Source: Planctomycetota bacterium (GTDB taxonomy: Bacteria; Planctomycetota; OFTM77). From it: 64,000 bases of DNA. Position numbers and translations under genes: made by a program. Shown piece by piece: positions 18,301 to 26,754 of this stretch (positions are counted from its first letter, which is position 1; every line of letters starts with the position of its first letter). Under the pieces are notes generated by a model. That model worked only from the letters and a program-made list of their open reading frames with translations. It searched no databases and had not been told where the DNA came from. The stretch is from contig JAJDCO010000112.1 in assembly GCA_029260795.1 (NCBI GenBank), positions 62,001 through 126,000 of the forward strand, in the 5' to 3' direction.

Positions 18301-18963
18301 ATGGAGCACAGGCGATCCCGGGCCCGCGCGGCCCGCTTCATCCCCGAAGTTCACGAGTTTTGCGACGGCTGGTGTGAACGCTGCCCGCTGTGCGATCGCT
18401 GCGAGGCCTTCTCCGAAAGGCCCGACCGATCCGTTCCGCCCACTCTTCTCCCTCCGGCACCCGAGGAAGGCGTGCCGACGCTCGATGAGCTCATCGAGCT
18501 CGCCCCGGCGCCGACTCGAGGCATCCTCCGTCGCGCCCGGGACTACACCCTCGGCACCCTACACGTCCTCGAGCAAGAGCGCTCGGGCGTCGCCGAACGT
18601 CGGGCCGCACTCGGCAACGTCGGGCAGCGACACTTCGACGACGCCCTTCGAGTCATCACCCGATACGCCACCAAGATCCTCTCCAAGCTCGGGCGAGCGG
18701 CTGGCCTCGAGTCCGCCCCCTTTTCACGGCTCAGTGAATGCGAGATCCAGCGCGACGCCGACGGCTCGGCCAAGGTCGCTCTCCTCAGCATGGATCAGAG
18801 CCAGAGTGCCTGGTGCCGACTGCGCGCGCTCGGCCTTCCGGACAACGAGGCGATCGCAGAGCTTCGGCGACAGCTCGTGCAGCTGCGAGGCCTGACCGAA
18901 GCCACGTTCCCACGAGCCCGCGACTTTTGCCGACCGGGGTTCGACGACGAGTCGGGTGCGTGA
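18301..18963 (+). CDS. Cys-cluster N-terminal protein of unknown function
   Basis: 220 residues. The N-terminus holds a tight cluster, EFCDGWCERCPLCDRCEAF, i.e. C-x3-C-x2-C-x2-C-x2-C within about 14 residues, suited to a zinc or iron-sulfur site. The same 'CDxWCERC' opening occurs in uncharacterised proteins of several phyla. The rest is mostly helical (a region with RHFDDALRVITRYATKILSKL and a C-terminal AELRRQLVQLRGLTEATFP). No signal peptide; cytoplasmic. The start ATG is at the end of an ACCGGAGAC stretch without a strong SD. Function unknown. Confidence 0.75.
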   Translation: MEHRRSRARAARFIPEVHEFCDGWCERCPLCDRCEAFSERPDRSVPPTLLPPAPEEGVPTLDELIELAPAPTRGILRRARDYTLGTLHVLEQERSGVAERRAALGNVGQRHFDDALRVITRYATKILSKLGRAAGLESAPFSRLSECEIQRDADGSAKVALLSMDQSQSAWCRLRALGLPDNEAIAELRRQLVQLRGLTEATFPRARDFCRPGFDDESGA

Positions 18964-19018
18964 GCGAGTCGAGGAAGCCATCGACATCGACCTGTGAATG
19001 TTCGACCATGACGTCACG

Positions 19019-19732
19019 ATGAGATACGTGAAACTCCTCATCCCTATCCTGGCCGCGGCGACGATCGGGCTCGGCGTGTGGATTCTCCAGGAGCCCTCTT
19101 CGCCCAACCAAACCGTCGAGAGTACATCGCAGCCCGCGCTCACCGACTCGCCTGAAAGGGGCTGGGTCGTGTACCCTTTCCTCGTCACCACCACCACTCC
19201 CGAGTTGCTGCCGACCGACGCCGGGGAACAGGAATCGGCTCCCGGCGAGACGTCCCGTCGAGAAGCTTCCCGCGAGATCGAAGGCGAGGATGCTGCTCCG
19301 ACGAGCCGCGAGCAGTACCTCCGAATGCAGGCACTCGTGAATGCCGCCCATGCCGCGTTCCTCGCCGGTGAGATGACACCCGGTGAGCTTCGAACGCGGC
19401 AGGAGATCCTCGACCTGGCCGGGGTCTTCGTGATTCCCGAGGAGCGGATCGAGGACGCGGTGGCCGAGCTTCAGCCACTCTACGAGGCCAGACTTCGGAC
19501 TGAGGCCGAGATCGAGGCCTACGAGAACGCCCGCCAAATCGGGGACCCCGCTCTCGCCGATGACGAGCTCGAGTATCAGCGCTTTCGGGAGGCCGAGCTG
19601 ACCTTGGAGATCGTGAAGCGCGTCCTCACCTACCCCCAGCACGACGAGACCCGAGAGCGATACTCCCAATCGACAATCAATGTTACTCAGCGCTGCGAAG
19701 GCATCGTCGAGCGGTACCACGGACGTCGGTGA
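19019..19732 (+). CDS. Membrane-anchored hypothetical protein
   Basis: 237 residues from ATG 19019, just before the hydrophobic helix KLLIPILAAATIGLGVWIL; an in-frame ATG at 18998 adds only seven polar residues. After the anchor comes a Ser/Thr/Pro/Glu-rich linker (residues about 25-95) and a helical C-terminal domain with many Glu and Arg (RTRQEILDLAGVFVIPEERI). It looks like a periplasmic protein held to the inner membrane. I recognise no family. Confidence 0.7.
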   Translation: MRYVKLLIPILAAATIGLGVWILQEPSSPNQTVESTSQPALTDSPERGWVVYPFLVTTTTPELLPTDAGEQESAPGETSRREASREIEGEDAAPTSREQYLRMQALVNAAHAAFLAGEMTPGELRTRQEILDLAGVFVIPEERIEDAVAELQPLYEARLRTEAEIEAYENARQIGDPALADDELEYQRFREAELTLEIVKRVLTYPQHDETRERYSQSTINVTQRCEGIVERYHGRR

Positions 19733-19895
19733 TCCGGCCATCCCGGCTCTCTGATCGATGGTCGACCTCGATCCTGAGGCGGATCGGCGCGGATGTCCAG
19801 GCGTGAACCGCTCGATCTAGTTGATGAGCACGATCTCTCCCAACGAGTGAGCGCGGCATTTCGGTTTCGAATACGCCGCAATCAACGCACCAGCG

Positions 19896-21314
19896 TTACA
19901 CCGCCGCTCGCAGTGCTTCCAGCAGTACCTCGAGATCGCTCGACGTCGTGAACGGATTCATCATCGTGCAGCGCAGGAATCGTCCTCGAGGCAGCGTCGT
20001 CTGCACCAGGTAGAACTCGCCGCTCTTCATCAACCTGAGCTTGAGGCGTGACTGGAGCGCGTCGAGATCTCCCTCGGCGATGCCCGCTGGTCGGTGCCGG
20101 AAGCAGACGATGTTCGCCTCGGGTCGTATGGCCAGCTCGAAGTCGGGTGCCGCGTCCACGAGATCGGCCAACGTCGCCGCCAACGCCACCGTCGTGTCGA
20201 CGTACTCCTCGAAGACCTTCTCGCCGTGCACGGCCAGGGAGATGTACGGCCGCAGGCTCATCATGCGCTTCGTGCATTCGAAGGTGCGTTGACCGATCTC
20301 CGACCAGTCCTCCTTCTGCGGCCCCTCGAACAGGTAGCTGGCCTTTTGAGCAAAGGTGACGTAGGACGCCTCGGTCCGGCGAAAGAGTAAGGCCGTCGTC
20401 AGTGCCGGCATCATCATCATCTTGTGCAAGTCCCAGAGCACCGAGTCGGCGCGCTCGATGCCTTCCAGGCGGTGGCGGTGCGTCTTCGAGAGCAACAAGG
20501 ACGCGCCGTGGGCTCCGTCGGCGTGGAGCCAGAGGCCTTCGGACTCACAGAAGTCGGCGATCGGGGGCAGCGGGTCGTAGGAGCCGGTCGCGGTCGAGCA
20601 AACATTGGCGATGACCGCGATGACGTGCCGTCCTTGATCCCGCGCCTGCTGCAACGCGGCCGGTAAGGCGTCGGGCCGCATCCGGAATCGCGTGTCGACG
20701 GGCACCGGGATGATCCCCTGGGCTCCCAACCCGAGAATGCGGCCGATGCGGGCGATGCTGTAGTGCGCTTGGTCGTTGGTCAGAATCGCCAACGGCGGAT
20801 GTTCGCTTCCCGATTGCTCCCACGCATCGTACGGCGCTCGAGACTGGCGGGCCGCTAGCAAGGCCGTTAGGTTGCCGAGCGTGCCCCCGGCTGTCAGAAT
20901 TCCGCTCGCCTCGGGACCCCACCCGACCTTCGCGCACAGCCAATCGGTGACGCGCCGCTCCATGACGGTCGCCACTTGCCCCATCTCGTAGATCGCCATC
21001 CCGTTGCTCAGGAAGGACGCCAGGAGATCGGTCAGGGCCGCCGTCGGCAGTGGAACCGAGACCTGGTGCCCGACGAAGCGCGGATGACGCACCTGAATGG
21101 AGTCCGAGAGCGTGCGCGCGCAGAGCTCCTGGAAGTCGGCGCCGCCCTCGAGTTCGGCCGGGTATTGCGGCAGCAGCTCTTCCGGCGGCGTCCACTCGAT
21201 GACGGGACCCGGCTCGTCGCTGCTCAACCGGAGAAACAGATCGGCGAGGCGATCGATGAGCTGCTTGCCCTCCCGTCGGAAGGTCTCGGGATCGTAGGCG
21301 TCGTGGAGGTTCAT
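19896..21314 (-). CDS. PLP-dependent group II amino-acid decarboxylase
   Basis: 472 residues from ATG 21314. The fold and motifs are those of the aromatic-amino-acid/glutamate/diaminobutyrate decarboxylase family: ILTAGGTLGNLTALLAAR near the N-terminus, WLHADGAHGASLLLS (Asp that contacts the pyridine N) and the PLP-Lys in VLWDLHKMMMMP. A C-terminal domain ends in FLRCTMMNPFTTSSDLEVLLE. It would make an amine and CO2 from an amino acid in the cytoplasm; the substrate (aromatic, diaminobutyrate or other) cannot be settled. It stands alone and is divergent from the methyltransferase remnant. Confidence 0.9.
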   Translation of the reverse strand: MNLHDAYDPETFRREGKQLIDRLADLFLRLSSDEPGPVIEWTPPEELLPQYPAELEGGADFQELCARTLSDSIQVRHPRFVGHQVSVPLPTAALTDLLASFLSNGMAIYEMGQVATVMERRVTDWLCAKVGWGPEASGILTAGGTLGNLTALLAARQSRAPYDAWEQSGSEHPPLAILTNDQAHYSIARIGRILGLGAQGIIPVPVDTRFRMRPDALPAALQQARDQGRHVIAVIANVCSTATGSYDPLPPIADFCESEGLWLHADGAHGASLLLSKTHRHRLEGIERADSVLWDLHKMMMMPALTTALLFRRTEASYVTFAQKASYLFEGPQKEDWSEIGQRTFECTKRMMSLRPYISLAVHGEKVFEEYVDTTVALAATLADLVDAAPDFELAIRPEANIVCFRHRPAGIAEGDLDALQSRLKLRLMKSGEFYLVQTTLPRGRFLRCTMMNPFTTSSDLEVLLEALRAAV

Positions 21315-21501
21315 CGGTCTCGCAGCTTTCGGTTGCTGGCGCCGGCAGGCTGCCGACGTTGTAACAGGGCCGTGCACTCACGACCACATCGCCACCGCAC
21401 CGAGCGGCCGGTCTTCGAGAAGACGAGCCTCATCGCCAAAAGGACGCAAGGATTCCTGAAACTGAGGCGCGGAACACGTCTCGGGAGCCCGCCTCCAAGG
21501 T

Positions 21502-21602
21502 GAAACAGAGACGCGAACGGAATCCGTCTCAAGGAACAATCTTCGTGCAACCTGCGAACGACGGCTCGATCGCGCTCGAGTTCCTTCGACGAGAGAGCGG
21601 TC
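21502..21602. repeat. Intergenic two-block element, copy B
   Basis: Block 1 (21502-21526) holds GAGACGCGAACGGAATCCG; block 2 (21587-21601) is CGACGAGAGAGCGGT, identical to copy A. The start-to-start distance is 85 bases. It lies upstream of the TATAAT box of the methyltransferase remnant, so a regulatory role is possible here but copies A and C are between convergent genes. Confidence 0.6.
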
Positions 21603-21617
21603 ACTTCCAACCGTCGA

Positions 21618-21646
21618 TCCCCAGCCGAGCACTCACTCCGTATAAT
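21618..21646 (+). promoter_or_regulatory. Candidate sigma-70 promoter
   Basis: A perfect -10 box TATAAT at 21641-21646, unusual in such GC-rich DNA, 47 bases before the ATG of the methyltransferase remnant. No good -35 box is found at 16-19 bases, so the start depends on the -10 alone. Confidence 0.4.
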
Positions 21647-21692
21647 CAAGCGCGCCTGCCGGGCGCCGCCTCCTTCGGAGATCGCCTCGCCG

Positions 21693-22138
21693 ATGAATCC
21701 CAAGAACACGCCGTCGCTCTACGTGCATGGCACGACGCCCGAGGAGCAAGACCGGCTCTCTCAGCTCAATGAATACCTGAATCGCCGCTGCCTCGACGAG
21801 CTCGCACCCAAGCGCGGTGAGAAGATCCTGGACGTCGGGTCCGGCCTGGGGCAGCTCTCTTGCGCGTTGGCTCGGGCGGTCGGCAAGGAAGGCCGAGTCC
21901 TCGGGATCGAGCGCAGCGCGGAGCAACGCGCGGGCGCCGAGCGCGTGCGGTCGGAGCGATGCCCGGATCTGGCCGTCGAGTTTCGAGACGGCGATGTCCT
22001 CGCGCTCCCGCTCACTCCCGAGGAACGCGGAAGCTTCGACATCGTTCACTGCCGCTGGATGACATCACCGAGTGGCGCCAACGCCCCGACGCCGCCCTCT
22101 GGTACACCCTCGCCTGGGCCGAGGGCGTGCGGGAGTGA
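21693..22138 (+). pseudogene. SAM-dependent methyltransferase with internal deletion
   Basis: The first 130 or so codons are a normal class I methyltransferase N-terminus: ILDVGSGLGQLSCALARAVG (motif I, SAM binding), VLGIERSAEQ, FRDGDVLALPL and FDIVHCRW. At about 22050-22060 the sequence jumps, in a different frame, to DITEWRQRPDAALWYTLAWA-EGVRE, which is how this methyltransferase family normally ends (the R-P-D-A-A-L-W-Y-x-x-x-W-A-E-G signature). The intervening substrate-binding part, about 130 residues in relatives, is gone. The original frame then runs on through nonsense to 22268. The gene should be inactive. Confidence 0.75.
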
Positions 22139-22594
22139 GCCGATAGAGTCAGGCGGACGCGGGCGGGCAAACGGGCCGACCACAGCGACCTCCGGATCGC
22201 GACCTCTCTCTGAACCCCAGCGTTGCAAAAAGCCTCGCGCTGCGTGGCATGGTGTGGCGCACGTTTGATGGTGCATCATTCTTCGGATCGACCACGACGG
22301 GCGCCGCACAAGCGGACGTGAGAACGACGGTTGCGAGGCCTGAAGGGCCGGCGATCGAATAGCCCCAGGTGGAGGCGGCGCGACGCGCGAAGCGCGCCGC
22401 CGGAACCTGGGGTATCGGAACGCCAATTCTTCTCACCCCTCTCGACGCCGACGTTCGCGTGCCCTGAAGGGGCACTATCCCTCCATCGTGCCGCGGTTCG
22501 TCCCCCTGATCTTTTGCAAAGCTATAGGGTAAACAAAGGTGCAACGACTCTTGGGTATTGTCCCTCGCGGCCGGAGAAGCCGTTGAGCTCGCCC
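22139..22594. other. Non-coding stretch with palindromic repeats
   Basis: 456 bases without a believable gene between the methyltransferase remnant and the sigma factor. The open frames here lack family patterns and read through inverted repeats. The palindromes are described separately. Confidence 0.5.
22333..22480. repeat. Cluster of interspersed palindromes
   Basis: Three hairpins occur in 150 bases: GGCC-TGAAG-GGCC (22337-22349), a large nested palindrome with outer arms CCCCAGGT (22363-22370) and ACCTGGGG (22405-22412) and inner arms GGCGGCGCG / CGCGCCGCC, and GTGCCC-TGAAG-GGGCAC (22459-22475). The first and third share the TGAAG loop. The pattern is that of REP-like intergenic elements seen in many copies per genome. 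Confidence 0.6.
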
Positions 22595-23236
22595 CTACTT
22601 CGACAGCCGCCGGTGCAGCCAACTGCGAGCGTAGTGCCAGTCCTTGTCGATGGTTCGGTCGGCGATCCCCAGGACCGCGCCGACCTCCTTGACGCTGAGG
22701 CCGCCGAAGTAACGCAGCTCGACGACCGCGGCGGAGCGGGGGTCTTTCGTGGCGAGCTCGTTGAGGGCTTCGTCGAGGGCGAGGACGTCGAGGGGCGAGA
22801 GACCTTGGCGGAGTGCGATGTCTCCGGCGAGCTCGAGTGTGACGTGGACGTGGTCCCCACCGCGCTTGACTCGCCCTTCACGACGGATCCAGTCGATCAA
22901 GGAGCGCCGAATCGTCTTACCGGCGGCGGCATAGAAGTGCGCTCCGTCTCGCCAGTCGACGGCGCTGCGGTCGACGAGCCGGAGGTACGCCTCGTTGAGC
23001 ACGGCGGTGGTCTGGATCATGCCGCCGCTGCGCGCTCGCTGACCGATCAGTCGGCGGGCGATCTTGCGCAGCGGCCCATCCACGAGCGACCAGAACCGGT
23101 TGGCGTCCTCGGGGCGTCCGGATCTCATCTTGACCAGGGCTCGTGTCACGTCCGACATCAATCGGCCATTGGGGCCGCCGGCCCGTTCCGGCTCGTACCC
23201 GCCAAAGCCATCCGCGGAGCCGAACGGATTGATCAT
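22595..23236 (-). CDS. ECF RNA polymerase sigma factor (TIGR02999-like)
   Basis: 213 residues from ATG 23236 behind GAGGAGG. Region 2 is seen as FWSLVDGPLRKIARRLIGQRA and YAAAGKTIRRSLIDWIRRE, region 4 as VVELRYFGGLSVKEVGAVLGI with the HTH and the tail DWHYARSWLHRRL. The MIQTTAVLNEAYLRLVD stretch is typical of the TIGR02999 group common in Planctomycetota and Acidobacteriota. There is no anti-sigma gene; it is the second gene after a Ser/Thr kinase, whose stop overlaps this start as ATGA (23233-23236), so phosphorylation may control it. Confidence 0.92.
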   Translation of the reverse strand: MINPFGSADGFGGYEPERAGGPNGRLMSDVTRALVKMRSGRPEDANRFWSLVDGPLRKIARRLIGQRARSGGMIQTTAVLNEAYLRLVDRSAVDWRDGAHFYAAAGKTIRRSLIDWIRREGRVKRGGDHVHVTLELAGDIALRQGLSPLDVLALDEALNELATKDPRSAAVVELRYFGGLSVKEVGAVLGIADRTIDKDWHYARSWLHRRLSK

Positions 23237-26121
23237 CGGGCCTCCTCGTCTGGCCAGGGCTGGCAAGGCTGGTTGAAGCTGCGATGATTGATGTGAATCC
23301 AAACGCGATGCAGGCGTGCTGTAGTCGTAGAGTCGGCCGAGAGTCGGATTCGCAGGATCCAGTCGTCCGGATGACCATCCGGAAATGCACGCACGATGTG
23401 CTCGCTCCGCTGCCCCACACGTATCGTCGCGATCAACGGCTCGTTCTGGAAGATCTCCAGATTCGCGATCCCGGTCTGGTACAGGGGCCATCTCTGGCTC
23501 TTCTGCGCATTGAGATGGATACAGATTGGAAAAGTCTGGCGAGGCATCGACAGAACGACCTGACTGACTCCGGGGTTGAGCAATCGTTGGTGGGAGGTGT
23601 TCTGCGCGGCAGCCTCGTCTGACATCAGCACCGTGTTCTCGGTCCAGACGTCGCAACCGGCGCTCAGCCGCACAGCCTCCCGAATGAAGTCCCAACCAAG
23701 CTCGAATGGACGGACCTCCGCCGGAATCGGCCATTCCAAGGCATGAGCATCGACCGCTGGATCGCGGCGTATCACTTTCAACTCATCGCCCAGGTGAGTT
23801 CCCGCGTCAGGAAGGTGCGGGCGGAAGTGATCCTCGAGCCACAGCTGTCCGTCCTGCAACCCAACTTCGAAGAGCTCGACGGAGCGTCTGGGGCTGATTG
23901 CTCCGTTGTGCCCGAAGGCCGCCGCTCGGCGTCGAGCCGCTGCGACCAATTCCTCATCGCCGTAGGCGGCCACTTGCTGTCCATAGCTGTGCAGAATAAC
24001 CGCAACGCGATTCGCGATCTCGGGACCGGCTTGACGCGGAAGCGTTAGGTCATGGGGCAGATCACTCAGGAGCACACTGCGATGTTCGTCGTCCTTCAAC
24101 GTCGCTAGGATCAACGCGTGCTGATAGACCTCACCCTGGGGCAACGCGTCTCGAACGACTTCCGGGAACCGGTCACGGGCGTAGACGGCCGCGACGCGGT
24201 AGAGCGGGTTGAACCCGAAGTTGAGATCCAGCCGTCGACCGGACCTCTGCTCGCAGGCCTGATACAGATCGAGAAGCTCGCGAACGTATCGTTGCAGCGT
24301 CGCCTTCGGCCAGGTGTGGTGCCGGCCGAGTCCGCGCCCTCGCCGCAGAATCTCGGTCTCCGCCCGCAAGGTCGACTCGAGGTGGGCGAGCCCGGTCTCG
24401 ACCGATTCCTGGCCACCTTCGAAGAAGCCGAAGATCCACGCGTTCAGCAGGAAGAGATCCTTGAGCTCGCCCCAGCCCGCCAGTATCGTCAGGGCCTCGT
24501 GGCCTTCGCGGTTCGTGCGGGGATCGCGCACCACCGCCCAGATCTGGTCACCGAGAAAGCGGCTGGCGCTTCGTTCGGCGCGGCTCTCGAGCGGATGGTC
24601 GTAGAATAGCCTTGCCATCAATGCCGTCTTGGCCGGACGCTCCTCGCCGTTTCGCCAGTGAAAGCTCAGAAAGCGCAGCAGCTCGGGATGCGCCGTGACG
24701 CCGTCGCGCTCGAGGATCGCGGCGGCCCGGCGGAATGCGGACAGCTCCCCTTCCGCGTCGAACACACTCATCACTTGCACGACGACGTCTTCCGAATCAC
24801 CGCTGCTAAGGGCCCGGCCCCGCGACACGATCGATCCTTCGATCAGCCACTCGATCGGAAGCCACGTCGACGCCGTGAACCGAGCTCGAAAGCCGGGGAG
24901 ATCCCCCGCGCTCCACGCACTCTCGATCGCTTGAGCGCGCGAGACCGTGTCCAAGAACGCTCCCAAGAATACGGCCAGCAGCACCAACGACACGGCGAGG
25001 ACCGCGCCGCCTCGAAGTGCCTGTCCCGGATGCAGTCGCATCCAGCGTCTCAGGTCGCGGAGCAGCGCGAACCGCCCCGCCGCAATGCTCCGGCCCTCGC
25101 GCCACGCCGCCCAGTCCGCCAGCATGCGTGCCATCGACGCGTAGCGCGTCCGCCGCTTGGGCTCGGTCGCCACGAGCACGATACGACTCAAGCCCTCTTC
25201 CACTTCGGGTACGAGGCTCTCGAGGGGCTCGAGCTCGCGCGGCTTGCCGCGGGGGAGCCCCGTCCGTCGATCCGGCGTCCGACCCGAGACGAGATCGTGG
25301 GCGGTGACGCCCAGGCTGTAGATGTCCGTGCGGCCGTCGAGCTCTTCCCCCTCCCACTGCTCGAGAGAAGCATAGGACGGCGTCGCGCGGATCGTCGAGA
25401 GCACCTTGCCCTGGGGGCGCACGAGGCCGAGGTCGACGAGCACGGCGCGCGATCCCGATTGCCAGGGTCGCTCCAACGAAGCGCCTTCGAGCACGATGTT
25501 GGCCGGCTTCACGTCGCCGTGCACGAGGCCGGCCTCGTGCATGCACTGCAGAGCTTGGCCCACTTCTTCGAGCACGCGCACGATCTGTCGCCGGTCCTCG
25601 CGGTTCGGCCGGTATCCGCCGCGCGACCAGCAATCCAGGACCTGCGCCAAGTTCGGTCCCTCGACGAAGCGCATGACGTAGTAGAGAAGGCCTTGCGTCG
25701 CATCTTCTCCGGCTTCGAGCACCTCGACCAGGCTCGGGTGACGACACGACTCGACGGCGCGCGACTCCCGCAAGAATCGCTTCCGCTCCGTCTCGCCGAG
25801 ATCCTCCCGTGCGAGGATCTTGAGGGCGACGACGTCACTCCCTCCCTCGGCCCGACGCGCCCGATACACCTCGCCCGAGCCGCCGTGCCCGGCCAGGCTC
25901 TCGATCACATACGGCCCGAGCCGCTCCCCCGGCCGCAGCCGTCCCGGCGCCGAGAACAGCGGAGCATCGAGCAGCCCCCCCTTCTCCTCGAAGCCGTCCA
26001 GTAACTCTCGCACGTCGTCGAGTAGCTCCGGATCACTTCCGCTCAACTCGATGAGAGCAGCCTCGCGCTCCTCGACGTCCAGATCGATGATCTGCGCAAA
26101 GATCTCTTTGCTTCGGTTCAT
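23233..26121 (-). CDS. Membrane Ser/Thr protein kinase with large C-terminal sensor-like domain
   Basis: 962 residues from ATG 26121, behind GAGAGGTG. The N-terminal 45 residues (KEIFAQIIDLDVEEREAALI) are the leader usual for sigma-coupled planctomycete kinases. The kinase domain (about 70-345) has the Gly loop AGHGGSGEVYRAR, Lys in VVALKIL, Glu in FLRES, a catalytic loop HGDVKPANI (HGD for HRD) and DLG for DFG, so it is probably active. A membrane helix (about 370-393) leads to some 560 extracytoplasmic residues of no known family. It precedes the ECF sigma factor and probably signals to it. Confidence 0.9.
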   Translation of the reverse strand: MNRSKEIFAQIIDLDVEEREAALIELSGSDPELLDDVRELLDGFEEKGGLLDAPLFSAPGRLRPGERLGPYVIESLAGHGGSGEVYRARRAEGGSDVVALKILAREDLGETERKRFLRESRAVESCRHPSLVEVLEAGEDATQGLLYYVMRFVEGPNLAQVLDCWSRGGYRPNREDRRQIVRVLEEVGQALQCMHEAGLVHGDVKPANIVLEGASLERPWQSGSRAVLVDLGLVRPQGKVLSTIRATPSYASLEQWEGEELDGRTDIYSLGVTAHDLVSGRTPDRRTGLPRGKPRELEPLESLVPEVEEGLSRIVLVATEPKRRTRYASMARMLADWAAWREGRSIAAGRFALLRDLRRWMRLHPGQALRGGAVLAVSLVLLAVFLGAFLDTVSRAQAIESAWSAGDLPGFRARFTASTWLPIEWLIEGSIVSRGRALSSGDSEDVVVQVMSVFDAEGELSAFRRAAAILERDGVTAHPELLRFLSFHWRNGEERPAKTALMARLFYDHPLESRAERSASRFLGDQIWAVVRDPRTNREGHEALTILAGWGELKDLFLLNAWIFGFFEGGQESVETGLAHLESTLRAETEILRRGRGLGRHHTWPKATLQRYVRELLDLYQACEQRSGRRLDLNFGFNPLYRVAAVYARDRFPEVVRDALPQGEVYQHALILATLKDDEHRSVLLSDLPHDLTLPRQAGPEIANRVAVILHSYGQQVAAYGDEELVAAARRRAAAFGHNGAISPRRSVELFEVGLQDGQLWLEDHFRPHLPDAGTHLGDELKVIRRDPAVDAHALEWPIPAEVRPFELGWDFIREAVRLSAGCDVWTENTVLMSDEAAAQNTSHQRLLNPGVSQVVLSMPRQTFPICIHLNAQKSQRWPLYQTGIANLEIFQNEPLIATIRVGQRSEHIVRAFPDGHPDDWILRIRLSADSTTTARLHRVWIHINHRSFNQPCQPWPDEEAR

Positions 26122-26243
26122 AGCGACACCTCTCACTCACCTGGCACTCATCCAATCGCTTCGAAACCACGGAATCAACGAGAATTCGGAACGGCCCGAC
26201 CACTCGGACGATCCAACCGCGCACGAAAACTCTCATCTTTTCC

Positions 26244-26700
26244 ATGCGTCAATCGCTCAGTGAACGCGCTTCTCTTATTCGAGCTTCGAGCCTTGACGAA
26301 GGCACCGGGCAACAGGTGTGGCAGACCTTCGACGAAACCTGCACCCACATCGCTGGCGGCCAGTCCACACGCGTCCGCTCCGACGGCAGCTACTTGCTGC
26401 AAAACATCCCCGTCGGAGACGGACTGCTGCGGGTCGAGGCTTCGTGTGTCCAGGACGGCGTGACGCTGTACGGTGCCACGCTATTCAGGCCACTTGCCAA
26501 CGGCCAGACCGTCGAGTTCGGGTCCGTCCCGCTCTCGCCGGAGCCCATCCCCACCGTCGCTTCGATTCGAGCCAACTATCCAGCGACGTTCACCGAGATC
26601 GGTGAGACCGGGCAAATCGTGGTGATCGCGCTGCTCTCCGACGGGACGAGTGAGGACGTAACCTCCCAGACTCGCGGGAGTGCCTATACCCGAGCAACCC
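26244..26700 (+). pseudogene. Fragment of a large Ig-like/carboxypeptidase-regulatory repeat protein
   Basis: The frame gives GSYLLQNIPVGDGLLRVEAS (a carboxypeptidase-regulatory-like strand pattern), then ANYPATFTEIGETGQIVVIA and LLSDGTSEDVTSQTRGSAYT, the start of an Ig-like repeat. Relatives continue with a segment like 'SNPDIxxVS'; here NPDILS is found in another frame at about 26690-26707, so a frameshift breaks the gene, and a hairpin follows. There is no signal peptide at the start, so the N-terminus is also missing. It is a remnant of a much longer secreted protein. Confidence 0.6.
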
Positions 26701-26711
26701 GGACATCCTGT

Positions 26712-26741
26712 CCTGCCCCTTCGGGGCAGGCGCGAAGCGCC
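26712..26741 (-). terminator. Hairpin downstream of the histidine kinase gene
   Basis: CCTGCCCC-TTC-GGGGCAGG (26712-26730) is a perfect eight-pair stem, with a second small stem GGCGC-GAA-GCGCC next to it. It lies 14-43 bases past the stop of the minus-strand kinase. No T-run follows, so it is a weak terminator candidate or a REP-like palindrome. Confidence 0.4.
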
Positions 26742-26754
26742 GTTGCCATCGCGC

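Larger units (their letters stand above)
21315..21692. other. Intergenic gap between divergent genes
   Basis: 378 bases with no supported gene. It contains copy B of the two-block element (21502-21602) and a perfect TATAAT (21641-21646) ahead of the methyltransferase remnant. No other structure was seen. Confidence 0.5.

Noticed and set aside
22139..22594. Insertion sequence between the methyltransferase remnant and the sigma factor
   Set aside because: No transposase motif, terminal inverted repeat pair or target duplication was found; only short palindromes.
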